From: Sipunculus nudus
Taxonomy: Eukaryota; Annelida; Sipuncula; Golfingiida; Sipunculidae
Reading direction: 5' to 3'
Length of the DNA: 64,000 bases
Assembly: GCA_026874595.1 (NCBI GenBank)
Contig: CM049314.1
Coordinates: forward strand, 55,969,812 to 56,033,811
In this document: positions 33,451 through 45,710 of the stretch, piece after piece
Layout: the number at the start of each line of letters is the position of its first letter
How positions within the stretch are numbered: the first letter of the stretch is position 1
Notes under the pieces: generated by a model
What the model was told of the DNA's origin: nothing
Databases searched by the model: none
The model's input: the letters and a program-made list of their open reading frames with translations, nothing else
Translations under genes and position numbers: made by a program

Positions 33451-36400
33451 CTGAAAAGAGAGATCAACCAGAAAAAATCAAAATGGGTTAATGAGTGCCC
33501 TACAGAATAATCTGCATTAAATTGACCCCTGCACTATCTGTATCCATCATCATCCACAGGAGAACGTTGCAAATGGATACTGGGACATGTCATTTCTAAT
33601 TGAAGTGGTAAATGTGATAGCCCTTGATAGAATGTAATGAATGGTAACAAATCATTGTGCAATGTGTAGTGTCATTGTAAAATACAGGTACATCCATGTC
33701 TATGAGCAAAACACATTTCAATCAGAGACCGGCATGTGAAACAACTGGACAGTTTCACCACTGAGCAAATATATTTATTACTTTAAGAAGGGACTCCTTG
33801 AAATCACATATAGATGGACTGTAAGAAAATAAAGAATGCATCTTTTTTTCCAGTGAAGTAATATTTACAGAATGAATTTTTGTACAAATAATGATGGTAT
33901 TATAATCCAAAAATAAGGGCTCTTGAGATATAGTGAAAAGAAGACAGGTCTTTTGTGCTAACACTATGAATAATGTAGTAAATGTATTAATTAATGTAAA
34001 TATTGAAGAAAAAAATTATAAAGCAAATAAAAAAAAATATATGAAAGTTAAATATACAGTTAAGGTATTCTACTTATGCCATTTTCACAAGAGCAACAGA
34101 CTTGTTTATTTTCCCAATGAAATGTTAAATCCCAGTGTTATTAGTTGGGTATGTTGTTCTATGCATTAAAACCATATAGGACACCTATTTATATTAGTTA
34201 TGTAAATAAAAATCTTGGCAATAAAAGGGACAATATTCATAAAGAAAAAAGTGTAATAGTAATTTATGATCACAGCCTAACAGTCAAGTGGTCTAGAAAT
34301 ATGATTTAGAAAACCATCTCTGCTCAAGGAATTAATATAAAAATGAACAGCAGATTTTTCATACCACACAATAATTTGCACTTCTTAAAATCAGGGAAAC
34401 ATACACAATGTGCATGTCCAGAGTGTAATGGAGTAATAAATGTAAAATACCAAAAATATCTTTATTTAAATTTTGTGACAGATTATATACAGAACAGCAT
34501 TTACAAACTTACCATAAGTGAGTTCTTAATAAGCATACATCATCCAATATATAATACTTTCAGCCACCTAAGTAGCTTATAAATTTAGCATTATGAAATG
34601 CTGTATAGCTAATCTGAGAAGGGAGTTATGTTGCATGTTATAACTTTGTCCCAATTCCAATTTCAACCGGTCTATGTAAAGACTGGATTCAAAAGTAAAG
34701 TATAATTTGTGGAACAAATATAGATAGATATAATGCAAATTAGGAAACCTTATCTATGGCAACTGTTCTCCAATTAACATCTAGCGCAGTAGTGACCCCC
34801 TGTCAACAAGTTCACAGTGCAGGGCTTTTGATTGGATAAATAGCTAATCTGAACAGGCAGATGGTTTTCACTTGACCAGTATTGGTAGGTAATCTCCTAT
34901 GTGAATCCAGCTATCATCCCTGCAAGGGATTCGTACACTCTATTGCCCATTAGTTGTACCACTTAATGTATCACATGTTAAGCAACACAAGAACTAAGGT
35001 TAGGATGAAATTGACCATTTACATGAGATTAGCCCGTTCTTCCAAGGGAATGAATGACTAATTGAATACAACTATTAGGTCATAATCAAAACTGTGTTAC
35101 TGCTAGATTTAATACAGTGCTTCTGTATGACTTATTTTTATGTGCAATCAATACACTTTGATATGGCAGGAGTTGCCATAATTGTTCAATCGACTGGGAC
35201 CACATAAAATGGTGAATGTGTATATTGTTGAAAGAAAAAGGAGCATTATTAAAGTTTGGTTTATTAGCAAGAAAATACACACACTAGTTATGGCCTTGAC
35301 AATCTAAGATAATTTCTCTGGGGCTATGATCACACACCACAACTCAAAAATAATTTGTCTCACAAATTACATCACATGGCCCAAAAAGCAACATGTGATG
35401 ACTTGAGCCACTAAAGGGGGGGGGGGCCATCAGGCTCTATCACTGGCTTGTTTTAGTTTAACATAACACACAAAGCCTGAGGTGTTATCCTCATAGACCT
35501 GTCAAAACCAATGTATAGCTTGTGAGCACTGCAAGGACAAACAATTAATGCATACAAAAAATAAGCCATTCTCTTTTGAATTATATCTGTGTGTACATCT
35601 CCTTGATAAGATATTAAAATCTAACTCCATGGAAGTGCCAAATCCTTCCTCTTTTGCAACTAACTAGCTTAACATTACTAAACAAGGGACCGATGGGTCA
35701 TGGCGCTCAGCTGAATTGTGAAAATATTGCAAATGAAAAATATGCAAAATATTCTATTGTATTTTTTTTTCATAGATAAAGGCATATGAAGGCTAAGTGG
35801 AAAAGGGCCCTCCTACTGGGTTAAAGTAACATTCATACAAGTTTTATAAATTTGTAATGAAAAAGATCTGAAAATATAAGTTAAATATCAGAATTCTAAG
35901 TTGCAATCATTATTGATCCAGAGTGTAGCTCATATTGGGTCATATTATGCATACACATACATTTTATTATTTTTAAATCACAAATGTTTAAACTGAATTT
36001 AAAAGAAAATAATGCCACAACATGACATCTACAAGATTATTCCTTGAATCACTATTAAAAAGTTTTGTACATTGGAGCTTTCAGCACATGCTTAATTGTC
36101 TTCACTGATATAAAAGATTCAATAAATCTGATAAAATAAAACCATCTTTTCAAATAAAGTATACACCATGTTAGTTGAATGAGGGACAAACATCATCATT
36201 GTGCTAATAACTATCTCAGCTATAATTTATTACTGGAATTAATTATTAATTTCACACCTGATGAAGTATTACTCTTCCGAAGTAATGGAATACTTATCTG
36301 ATGAACATTCACACTTTCATATAGCAATACACCACTTTGTGGACACATTTAAAAGTGCACCCTGATGGTATAATACAAAATATAAAATGTGCCACAGCCT

Positions 36401-36690
36401 AGAATAAGAATGCATCAAAAACTGAAAATTATAACATTCATCCTTTTTATGTATCAGTGTGGGGGGGGGGGGGGGGGGATTGCAGAGCAAAGGAGAAGCT
36501 TGAGCCACGGCTAGCTGCCTGTAAAGAGTTACATGATACAAGTGAATGCTGTACTGCACAGTGGGCCTGAAGTAAAAAACACTTGACATGGTGCATGAAA
36601 ACTTGGATGAAAGCTTTCATTCTTTCCTTTAAAATTTCTGATTTTAAAAGATTAAATCTTTATGTATATATTCTTTGAAAATTAAATCAA
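33451..36690. other. Intergenic stretch, nothing firm
   Basis: AT-rich sequence with an 11-G run at 35416-35426. No splice-supported exon, RNA gene or tandem array was found. It is single-copy within the window. Confidence 0.4.
36461..36478 (+). repeat. Poly-G run of 18
   Basis: Uninterrupted G run after TCAGTGT. Length is prone to sequencing error and could form a G-quadruplex. Confidence 0.8.
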
Positions 36691-36840
36691 CAGTGCTTAC
36701 AGGGGGAATATATGTGCCTTAGCCAAAGTTGGAAAAAAAATATTATTTATATTATCAAGGTATTGTCTTTTTATTTATGCTAATAACTTAAAAAAAATTC
36801 ACATCTAATTTTTGGGTTAACAATTGAATCTTGATATAAT

Positions 36841-36985
36841 ATATATATAAGTATCCCTGAACAAAGGTCTCCAGCATCAACAATTCTCATGTTAAGTGAG
36901 TAAATATATTTCCTGTTTCTTAAAAAAATTTATTGCATTTATTTTGGACCATAACTTCAAAACAATACTGACCTAATTTATTATG
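36841..36985 (+). repeat. Relic of a dispersed repeat
   Basis: GTATCCCTGAACAAAG and CATGTTAAGTGAGTAAATAT are a diverged inverted match to 42355-42424. The next bases (TTGCATTTATTTTGGACC) resemble the GCATTATGTTTGGGCCC word of the GGAC-tract repeats. Fragmented copy. Confidence 0.45.
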
Positions 36986-37779
36986 TTAATAGAAAATGTA
37001 CAGAAGAACATGAATACTAAATATCGACGCGGTTCAGTGCACAGGCACTAGTTTCCAGCACTAAAATGGCCTAGAAACCGTAGACACTTTGAGTATGGGC
37101 GATATACCCTTTATAAAAGAACAAGGTAATGAACTGAAGTCCGAATTCCAAAGATACATCCACTTCACAAGCATGATCGCGTGCCTTTTTCTTGAAAACA
37201 TCTTTATTTACAAGATTAAACTTCCAAAAATAAACTTCTCTACACTAACCACGAATTCCAGCACTTTTTTTCCAGCTGCGACACCTATATGCTTTCACCA
37301 AACTTTAAAAAAATAACTCTGGTACTGGACGCGAATAAATTCCAAATTTAGTTTCAATATTTTTTTACCTTAATTGGTTCACAACTATCTTAATACTATG
37401 ATTTAATCACATTAAACTGTCTCTCAAGATGTCTTAAACATATTTATTTATTTCTAACTGATGAATAATAATATATTAAAGTTTAACTTGCTATATATTA
37501 ATATTGGTAACAATCATGTTATATGAGCAATAATAGTGGAATTATTAGACAAAAGGCTCAGTTAGCCATAAACATTTAATGGAATCAACTTGTTATTAAG
37601 CTAAAATGTCTCGTTATCTTTTAGAAAAGTATTTTTTTCCTATCTGAATCTAGGTTTGTAAATGATTTAAAAACAGTGTAACATTCATGTTTCATCATAA
37701 ATTTTTCCTTCTCTCTTTCTCACACACTTAAATCAATCAATCATGCTTATAAATCTCCTCAGTTAGCACAAGCAGCGAA
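36986..37779. other. Non-coding stretch
   Basis: CpG-containing bases near 37020-37090 (GACGCGGTTCAGTGC), otherwise AT-rich. A plus-strand ATG frame at 37089 ending CAAG|GTAATG is too weak to call. Confidence 0.3.
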
Positions 37780-38542
37780 TACACCACGCATTTCAGGTCA
37801 TTTTTATTTATTACAGGACCTATCTCATAAACGGTCTAACAAAGACCGTAGAGGGCTTTTGACCCCGAGTAATCAGTAGTAAATTTGTAGAATAAGTCAG
37901 GTTTTAGTGTTTATAAATTAAAATACGTTCACGCAGGTTTTTTAACGTTATATTTATCATTTGAGGAAACACATTAACATATTAATGTGCAAAACAAACG
38001 TTATGTGAAATGTCATCCGGCCGAGATGTCGTCGTACACGAAATCGTCCAGCTCAATTATTATGTAGTAATTTTGACACCAATTATATTCTGTTTGGGAT
38101 ATTTATGTGATTTATTTACATCCCATACGTGGTTATATAGTCAGACCGTGCGTATTTGTTTGTAGTATTAGCGCGTATTTGTTTGTTTCATACTCATGTG
38201 AAAACATCGGTATTCGGACAGTTTTTTTTCCACTCTGGCCTTGACCATTTCATACATCTACAAACTGTAAAGAATGGTTAAATTATAGTTTTACAAATGT
38301 TAATACTATTGAATTGAACAACCATATCGTCCAAAAGGACAGGCTATAAACGCCTTGCCCGGGGTATGTCTCGCCGGGCTACGTCTCAACGGGCTCTGCT
38401 ATCGTTAACAGGGCGGCGCATCCCAGCGGGACGGTCGTAACGAGCAGTGAAATCAGCCATACGTCCTATCGATCTGCGTCGTTCAAGGATGACACCTATT
38501 ACACCGATTTAGTGATGCACCAAGGGAACAAATAGGCCTACG
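37780..38542 (+). promoter_or_regulatory. CpG-richer region with possible 5' exon donor
   Basis: CpG density rises, above all at 38340-38510 (CCCGGGGTATGTCTCGCCGG, AACGGGCTC, GGCGGCGC, GGGACGGTCGTAACG), in contrast to the AT-rich surroundings. The plus strand then has a donor-type CCTACG|GTAAGTG at 38542/38543. Together with the acceptor at 40648 this could give an untranslated first exon for the signal-peptide exon at 40668. The last part (from 38489) is also in a dispersed repeat whose other copy has lost the donor GT, so this may be coincidence. Confidence 0.25.
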
Positions 38543-39144
38543 GTAAGTGTTATATAAAAGTTACATTTCATAAACAAAAAAATGTGTGAAGGTAATTGAC
38601 TTTTCCAAAGTTAAATATATGGCAATATGAGTTAAATTTTATCCCACAAAGTTTGAACAATAATCCTAATTTTAATACTAAGTTAACAGTGTTATTCACA
38701 CCTAGGCCCTGCCAACTTTAAGAGATATGAATGAATGCTACAAGTATTTATATCTTCTTAAATCTTGTAGGTTAGCACTTACATTAGATCCTAATATTTT
38801 ATCATATTTGAATATTAGGATTTAATTCACGAAAATTTTTCCCTTAAAAAAATATAAATTATCCAAGTCTCGTAAAAAATTTATTTAATTTTAAAATTAT
38901 AAGATTCATCTTGTGTATTAGTCCTGTGTATTGAAGGGGTGGAAGGGGGAGAGGGGTCTCCGTTGTTACTGCTCAGTGCTAAAAAAAAATGTTAATTCTA
39001 AGATTCATCTAGTCCATAGTACAGGTCAGTGTCAACAATGGGGGGGGGGGGGAGGCTCCCTGTGGTATTGTTTTAACTGCAGACAGCCTGATCAAGCTCA
39101 GCTTAGTGGAGAGAGAGCTTGCGCTAGTGATGGGATTGCATAAC
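38489..39144 (+). repeat. Diverged inverted repeat, left copy
   Basis: Reverse-complement match to 42425-43070 with many substitutions and indels. Shared landmarks: GATGCACCAAGGG, AAGAGATATGAATGAA, GCACTTACATTAGATC, a G run (39040-39052) facing the C run at about 42515-42524, CCTGATCAAGCTCAGC and GTGATGGGATTGCATAAC. Probably two insertions of one mobile repeat in opposite orientation. Confidence 0.75.
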
Positions 39145-39384
39145 ATTATGCCAACAGCCTGGGGTGCATAGAGAGCTGCACTGAATGACCTAGAGTGACC
39201 AAAGTGGACTGCTTGACAATGTAAGGGAATACAACAAGAGCCTCCAAAATATTCAATAACTAGCCTAATTTTGCAGGTTTTATTTTTAAAATTCAGATTT
39301 TTAAAATCCTTAGGAGTACATGCAAGTAAATTAAATCCACAGTACTTTGATGTAATTTTGGGTATACAATTTTGATTAATTAAA

Positions 39385-39875
39385 GTTATATTACTGGGAA
39401 AAAAGGCCTTAGTTTTAAGATGTTTTGCTTTAAGTTATAAAATATCTTTCCTGACTTTTTACGAAATGCATTATGTTTGAGCCCGTAACTTTTTAAAATT
39501 TATAATACAGACCTAATTTCTGGCATGTACTTAGGAACCATATAGAGGAATATTTATGGCAGAATTGAGAAAAAACAGATGAATGGTTTTGTTATTAGGC
39601 GGTCCTGAAGTGTGAAAATAGGGTTTTAATACAAAATTGAGGTTTATCATTTATTTCTCAAAGAACAAAGTCACAAAGACCCAGTTGTTGGCTTGGTAGG
39701 GGATCTTGGGGACATCTAAAATTTTGCCGAATTTGGATTATTAGGTCTTATGGTTTCAAAACATGCCACATCAACAGCCGGACGGACAGACAGACGGCTA
39801 GACAAATAGACGGACGGACGACGGACAATGAACCACGACCATAGCTCAGATGACTTATAGTCAGCGGAGCTCAAA
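39385..39875 (+). repeat. Dispersed repeat with GGAC-type tract
   Basis: Same family as 27482-27985: TATTACTGGGAAAAAA start, AATGCATTATGTTTGAGC, CCGTAACTTTTTAAAATT, ATACAGACCTAATTTCTGG, CCTGAAGTGTGAAAA, GGACGGACAGACAGACGG tract, and GATGACTTATAGTCAGCGGA end. Confidence 0.8.
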
Positions 39876-40165
39876 ATTTAGGAAATAAGGAATTTACTTA
39901 TATTTTGAAAAAATTAACGGCTTGCAGCAGCGTAAGGCTTTCAAGTCCCTCCTTTTAATGCCTTATTTAATTTTGGCGCCAAGCCCCTGGTATATTAAAC
40001 ATCTTGGGGGCTTAGTGAAAACTGAATGTGTAATTGGATATGACAATAACTCTAGTATAAATTAGTACGCTTGTCCTAAAATGTGACTTAGGCATAATCG
40101 ATTGCCACATAATGGAAAAAAGAGGGTTTAAAAAATAATTATACTTCAGAGAAGGCAAACATATT

Positions 40166-40400
40166 TCAAGATACTGACCTTTCGAGAGCGTCGATGTGAT
40201 CGGAAATGTAGAACACTTGAAATGATGCAACTGCAAACTTGTTGTCCGAAAAACTCGTCTGACCATGATGGATTTCCCCTCCTGTAAATAACCTATGTCC
40301 CAGGGGTGAACCAATAATCTCGCGATTTTGTAAATGAATATGCATAATGTTTTCACTACTCCAAATGGACAACCGACTTGAGAAAATCACGTGATCAGCA
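40166..40400 (-). other. Possible minus-strand exon beside a CpG and E-box region
   Basis: Two minus-strand frames are open here and both could end at a donor CGAAAG|GTCAGT (40182/40181). One reads ENIMHIHLQNREIIG and FTGGEIHHGQTSF. Upstream is TCACGTGA at 40387-40394, a palindromic E-box, and CpG-containing sequence to about 40600. Could be a first exon and promoter; neither frame matches a family I know. Confidence 0.2.
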
Positions 40401-40648
40401 CGAATTGTTAGGTACGTTTCAGCTGGTCACATAATGGAAACTAGCCGGCAATAAGTAGGCCTATCAATGAAAGTGTATGAAATTACGCAACATCTTAAGC
40501 AGCCAACTGGTTATCCACTCGCTCCCGCAGGGTTTCTTCTTCGCTGACACCTACCGCCGATTCACGAGACGATGTCTTACGCGTGCTTCTAATTAGGACC
40601 TGATTAGAGCTGGAACGTGTTGAACACTGTGTAAACATTATTTTACAG

Positions 40649-40798
40649 ACGATACGATGTGTAACAAATGAGAGGCAAGATATATGTCATTGTCATTAAT
40701 ACGATAACATTATTATATGTCCTTATTGATGTGACTGAAGGAACCAGCGTCAGCTGTCTCAGTATCGGTGCAGTCCACTTTCCTACACACATGAATTG
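40649..40798 (+). CDS. Possible first coding exon of a secreted protein
   Basis: Plus-strand exon after TTATTTTACAG (40648), with ATG at 40668 and a near-consensus donor AATTG|GTAAGT at 40798. It encodes 43 residues plus 2 nt: MRGKIYVIVINTITLLYVLI is a typical signal peptide (basic start, hydrophobic core), followed by DVTEGTSVSCLSIG and HFPTHMNW. A five-codon upstream ORF starts at 40657 and its TGA overlaps the main ATG (ATGA), an arrangement that can tune translation by reinitiation. I could not find the next exon; the inverted repeat and block copy 2 follow within 4 kb, so the gene may be cut. Unrecognised family. Confidence 0.35.
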
Positions 40799-41359
40799 GT
40801 AAGTACTGGCCGGTGTTGATTCAAGACTTTTATTCTTTTTCTTCTTGACGTTTACCAAGGATGACCCGACATGGATATTGGCGTAACGGGTTGGGCATGT
40901 TGGAGCACCAAATTAGGTAGCAAAATTGAAAAAAGCAGAGATTTCCCTAACACTTCGAATAAAATACCTGAATCTGTAAAAAAATCGAGTGGGAACTCGA
41001 CAGATGAATAAAATTAAATATTAATTAGATGTAATTTTTAAATGGAAAGCCATGCATTAAACTACAAAGTATTAAAGACAAGGTAATGTTTATATTATTG
41101 AGAATATAATATGAGGAATTGATCATATTTGCATCTATATGGGATACCGAACAATAAGGACTGTTATGAAAGGGAGAGAACTGGTGATGTGGTTTACATA
41201 ACTATTATATATATTATATATATTATATAAGGAAACGATTAGCTCAACAATGTAAAACATGTTCCTGCTGACTGAAAGACCTCCTCCGGTTATGCCCCTC
41301 AGAATCTTGCCTCATTCAGTCATCATAGTTATGATAAACAGACTGTGCATTTTACTTAC

Positions 41360-41570
41360 ACGCTAGGTTATAACAAATAGTTAAAAAGTCATATGCAAAC
41401 ATAATGAGACTGTACTGGTATGGTTTTTCTGGCAAACTGCTGTAAAAGGAAAACTGAACTGATAGTGTGAATAAAAAGAGTAATATTGCTCCAGAATATG
41501 TTGCTGTAATAAGATTAATAGAATTAAGAAGTACTCCAAACCAAGGGTCATTGATCCACTGAATATCCAT
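41360..41570 (-). CDS. Possible first coding exon of a membrane protein
   Basis: Minus strand: ATG at 41570, 70 codons plus 1 nt, ending at an excellent donor (GCGT|GTAAGT at 41360/41359). The peptide has a long hydrophobic stretch at about residues 11-43 (LLNSINLITATYSGAILLFL and FTLSVQF) and a second at 54-68 (SLIMFAYDFLTICYN), with PEKPYQ between them, as in a two-pass segment. The next exon would lie below 41360 but was not found. T-rich DNA often mimics hydrophobic frames, so confidence is limited. Confidence 0.3.
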
Positions 41571-41706
41571 GATGTCACCGTAATTTGTGATATTAAAAAG
41601 TTTACTTTAGACACTGTCAAAACATAACTTTTAATATTTGAATTGATACCAAAAAGCTGTAGAAAAAAAAAACAATTTAAAAACTACCTTTATTTAGCCC
41701 AAAATC

Positions 41707-42319
41707 TATTAAATTAAAACTACATAAGCACTGTACTTTTTTAATTTCTAAAAAATCAAATACATTATACTGTTCTGTGATGACACAACTATCCACACTT
41801 ACATAACTTTGGTCCTAGTATCGTTGATCCACTTACATTAAATTTATATAATAAATGAATTTAATAAAAGAGTATGAAATACTTTTCTCAGATAATAGGC
41901 AAAACGCCTAGTTAAAAAAAACACAGGGTGAAATAATCTAGCCTAAGGGTTTAAATTGGTCTAGAACAAATTATACTCTGATGTATTATCTAAGGCCTAA
42001 CAAAATTTATACCCTATGTATAACATGGGCTACACCATTTGAACACCGGGTGTACAAACAAGGGGAGTTTTTATGGCCATCTACATGTGCATGATGACTC
42101 CATGAATCATCGCTTAAGTTATGCTTATTTGTAAAGTCCATTCACCAATACGAAGGTAATTTAAAAGCAACAGTTAATGAAGAATATTCTGAATCCAGTG
42201 TCCGATACAGCAATCTTGAGAGAACATATGCCTGATATCATTGCTGGTACAGCCACAGCTTGTTGAAACATGACATTTCCTATGCACATAACAAAAATTA
42301 GGTATTGCGTAATTTGTTG
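41707..42319 (+). repeat. Young inverted repeat, left arm (613 bp)
   Basis: Reverse complement of 43820-44433, with only a few substitutions (for example GAACACCGGGTG against GAACACCAGGTG). The outer edge is TATTAAATTAAAAC and the inner edge GCGTAATTTGTTG. No coding content. Confidence 0.93.
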
Positions 42320-42424
42320 AAGTTATGGGCCCAAACGTAATGCACCTCGTAAAAACTCAGAAATATATTTACTCTCTTAACATAAGAATTGCTGATGTTA
42401 GATACTTTTTTTCAGGGATATAAC

Positions 42425-43070
42425 TGTTATGTAATCCCATCACACAGGCAAGCCCTCTCTCTTGTTGAGCTTGATCAAGCTGACTGGAGTTAATACCACA
42501 AGGAGCCCTTTTCTCCCCCCCCCCTTTCTGTTGACAGACCTGTACTTTAAATAAGAAATTTCATTTTTTTTCAGCATAGGCAGTAACAACAGAGACCCCT
42601 TCACCTACCCGTCCCTTCAATACACAGGACTAATAAACAAGACAAATCTGACAATTTTAATGATTAATAATTTTTTTTGTTGAGACTTGGACAATTTTGA
42701 TATTTTTATAGAAAAATATAGTCAGGAATACGATCCTAAAATTCAAATGTGATAAAGGATTAAGATCTAATGTAAGTGCTAACTGACATGATTTAAGAAG
42801 ATATAATTCTTTGTAGCAATTCATTCATATCTCTTTAAATTGGCTGGGCCTTGGTTTGGATAACACTGTAAACCTTATAATCAGGAATATTGGTCAATCT
42901 TTGTGGGATTAATTTTTAACTCATATGGCCATTATTTAACTTTTGAAAACGTAATGACCTTCACACATTATTTGTATATGAAATGTACTGTAACTTTTAT
43001 ATTACACTTTCTATAGGCCAATTTTTCCCCTTGGTGCATCATTAAATGGTTTCAGGCCACAGGTGTCATT
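42425..43070 (-). repeat. Diverged inverted repeat, right copy
   Basis: Partner of 38489-39144, lying inside the loop of the young inverted repeat. Adjacent 42355-42424 matches 36850-36925. Confidence 0.75.
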
Positions 43071-43819
43071 TATGCTTTAGCTTATGTCCATCATTCTATA
43101 ATTTAAAGAGTTTCATTTTAGCATGGCCATTTTCTCTCAGCTTTTCCCATGCTAATATACATCATAACCCAAAGAATTAAAAATAATTTGAAGTTGATAA
43201 AATTTTTTTTCCAAAACTCAGATGAGGATGTGACCCATGGGTCCCTTGTTGGTTAATGACCTCCAGGGGACCCTGAACTGACAACACTGCCATAAATCAT
43301 TTTTGTGCTATATCTCCAAAGCTATATTATCATATTATAATTTTCATTGTTGCAATATTATAATGTTTATTATATATCTTAAACTAAAAAGATGGCCTAA
43401 TTCCTGTGGAGATTTGGTCATATTTTGCCATAATCATGTTGACCAAATATAGGGTAAAACTTATCAAACTTAGAAATGTTCGAATACTTCTATATCAAAC
43501 ACAGCCCCCAGTTTCATTCAATCACTGTGAAACTAATACCATTGGTAAATATCTATTACCTTCAAACCTATTTGTTTTGTTTTTTTAATCAGGTCAAAGG
43601 TTAATATTTTCTTCCAACTTTTTTATAAATTGTTGCATCCAAATAAATGTTATTCATTTTGGTATCCTGTTCATTCACCATAATATAAAAGAATAATAAA
43701 TTTGAAAACTTGATCAATATGTATGCCAAAAATCATGACCATCAGTGTTGTAGTTATTGAGATGTTGCAGTTTGTTTTTATCAAATTTTCCATTATTCTG
43801 GGGGGTTACGCAAATTACG
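43071..43819. other. Loop of the young inverted repeat
   Basis: AT-rich sequence with no gene recognised. At 43801-43838 the words ACGCAAATTACGCAACAAATTA repeat in part just before the right arm. Confidence 0.4.
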
Positions 43820-44433
43820 CAACAAATTACGCAATACCTAATTTTTGTTATGTGCATAGGAAATGTCATGTTTCAACAAGCTGTGGCTGTACCAGCAATG
43901 ATATCAGGCATATGTTCTCTCAAGATTGCTGTATCGGACACTGGATTCAGAATATTCTTCATTAACTGTTGCTTTTAAATTACCTTCGTATTGGTGAATG
44001 GACTTTACAAATAAGCATAACTTAAGCGATGATTCATGGAGTCATCATGCACATGTAGATGGCCATAAAAACTCCCCTTGTTTGTACACCTGGTGTTCAA
44101 ATGGTGTAGCCCATGTTATACATAGGGTATAAATTTTGTTAGGCCTTAGATAATACATCAGAGTATAATTTGTTCTAGACCAATTTAAACCCTTAGGCTA
44201 GATTATTTCACCCTGTGTTTTTTTTTAACTAGGCGTTTTGCCTATTATCTGAGAAAAGTATTTCATACTCTTTTATTAAATTCATGTATTATATAAATTT
44301 AATGTAAGTGGATCAACGATACTAGGACCAAAGTTATGTAAGTGTGGATAGTTGTGTCATCACAGAACAGTATAATGTATTTGATTTTTTAGAAATTAAA
44401 AAAGTACAGTGCTTATGTAGTTTTAATTTAATA
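43820..44433 (-). repeat. Young inverted repeat, right arm, ending at the duplication junction
   Basis: Inverted copy of 41707-42319. Its outer end (GTTTTAATTTAATA at 44420-44433) overlaps the start of block copy 2 (44430) by AATA. Confidence 0.93.
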
Positions 44434-44771
44434 ATGTTATTAAATGAGACAAGTCTGGGATCAATTAAAAATTAACATATCACTCCCTTTCCGTCTCTCT
44501 CATTATTTCTCTTTTCTCTCTCTATCTCTCATTCATTCATTCATTCATTCTCTCTCTCTCTCGTCATATATATCTTCGGACAAAATAAAGTACTTAAATA
44601 AGACAGTTCTGGGATTCAATATGCATTCTTTCCGTGTCATTATTTCTCTTTCACTCTAACTCTCATACAGTCATGCATTCTAACTCCCTCGTAATATACA
44701 TCGTTATATGAGAAAATATAGTTATTAAATGAGACCAGTTTGGGATTCATGAAAATTAAATTAACTTCAAA
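44430..44771. repeat. Last three units of the CT-rich array (copy 2)
   Basis: Copy of 11859-12200: three cores with CATTCATT and TCTCTC runs between them. The earlier units are missing because the junction cuts the fifth core. Confidence 0.85.
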
Positions 44772-44937
44772 AACCGGTAGCTCCTGTATTTAAATGTTCC
44801 TTAATGTCTTCCATAATCTTCTTTTTCCATGACCGGTGCATATATGAACCGTGCAGGGTCATTTTCGACTGTAACGCTCACACACGGATATCTGGGCACC
44901 TGAATATTTGGTGAGCAGATATTTGGGAAGAGGATAA

Positions 44938-45254
44938 TTAGGAATCGATTGCCAGGCGGACACCCTCCATCTTCTGTGATTTTTTCGTCATTCTACTCAT
45001 GTTCAACATTGGGATCATCTGATAACGCCTGTAAAGCGACTTCTGCTTCTTTCCAATCAATTTGATGTGGATTGTGCAATTGAATTGGAACTTGGGACAG
45101 TTTGAGCACACCAATAGGAAATGTTTATGCATCTGAAAAAGGGCTCGACTTTTCCAGTTGTACAAATGGGACATTTCTTCTGGGAATGTGATTGGAAAGC
45201 TGTCAATACTTCAAAATTCATACAAAAGAATAGTCGCACCATTTCCAGAGACAC
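44938..45254 (-). pseudogene. Possible zinc-ribbon fragment (copy 2)
   Basis: Copy of 12367-12683 with the same frame break; the second frame ends LAIDS instead of LAINS. Confidence 0.25.
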
Positions 45255-45710
45255 AGTTTACTGTGGTAGTCTCGTTATATTCACAAATTAAGCTTTTTAT
45301 TTTGCTGTAATTGCCAATGTATATTACTGTTAATATTGAACCCTCAGGACTAACATGCCGTATCTACTGAGATTGCCTCTGACATAACCTTATTATCAAT
45401 TTTATCTGTCTTTTTGAAACAGGCTCATGCATCAGTCGACTCACAGGCTGAGACACATGTTGAATGGAAACAAAGGATGAACCAGATATTGTACGGTTTT
45501 GTTGGTTTATTTCCCTAATCATTTAAATCTTAAAGATCCTTTTGTACCTTGATTTTACAGGTTCTCATGCAATAATAGAATTTAAACCATTAGAAACTTT
45601 AAAATGGATGCAAATAGAAATACAAGCTACATGTATGTAAAGCCTACCAAAGCATGCACTCCCTTGGCATGCCTTTCTTTATATTTCGGGAATTTCTAAG
45701 AATTACTTAC

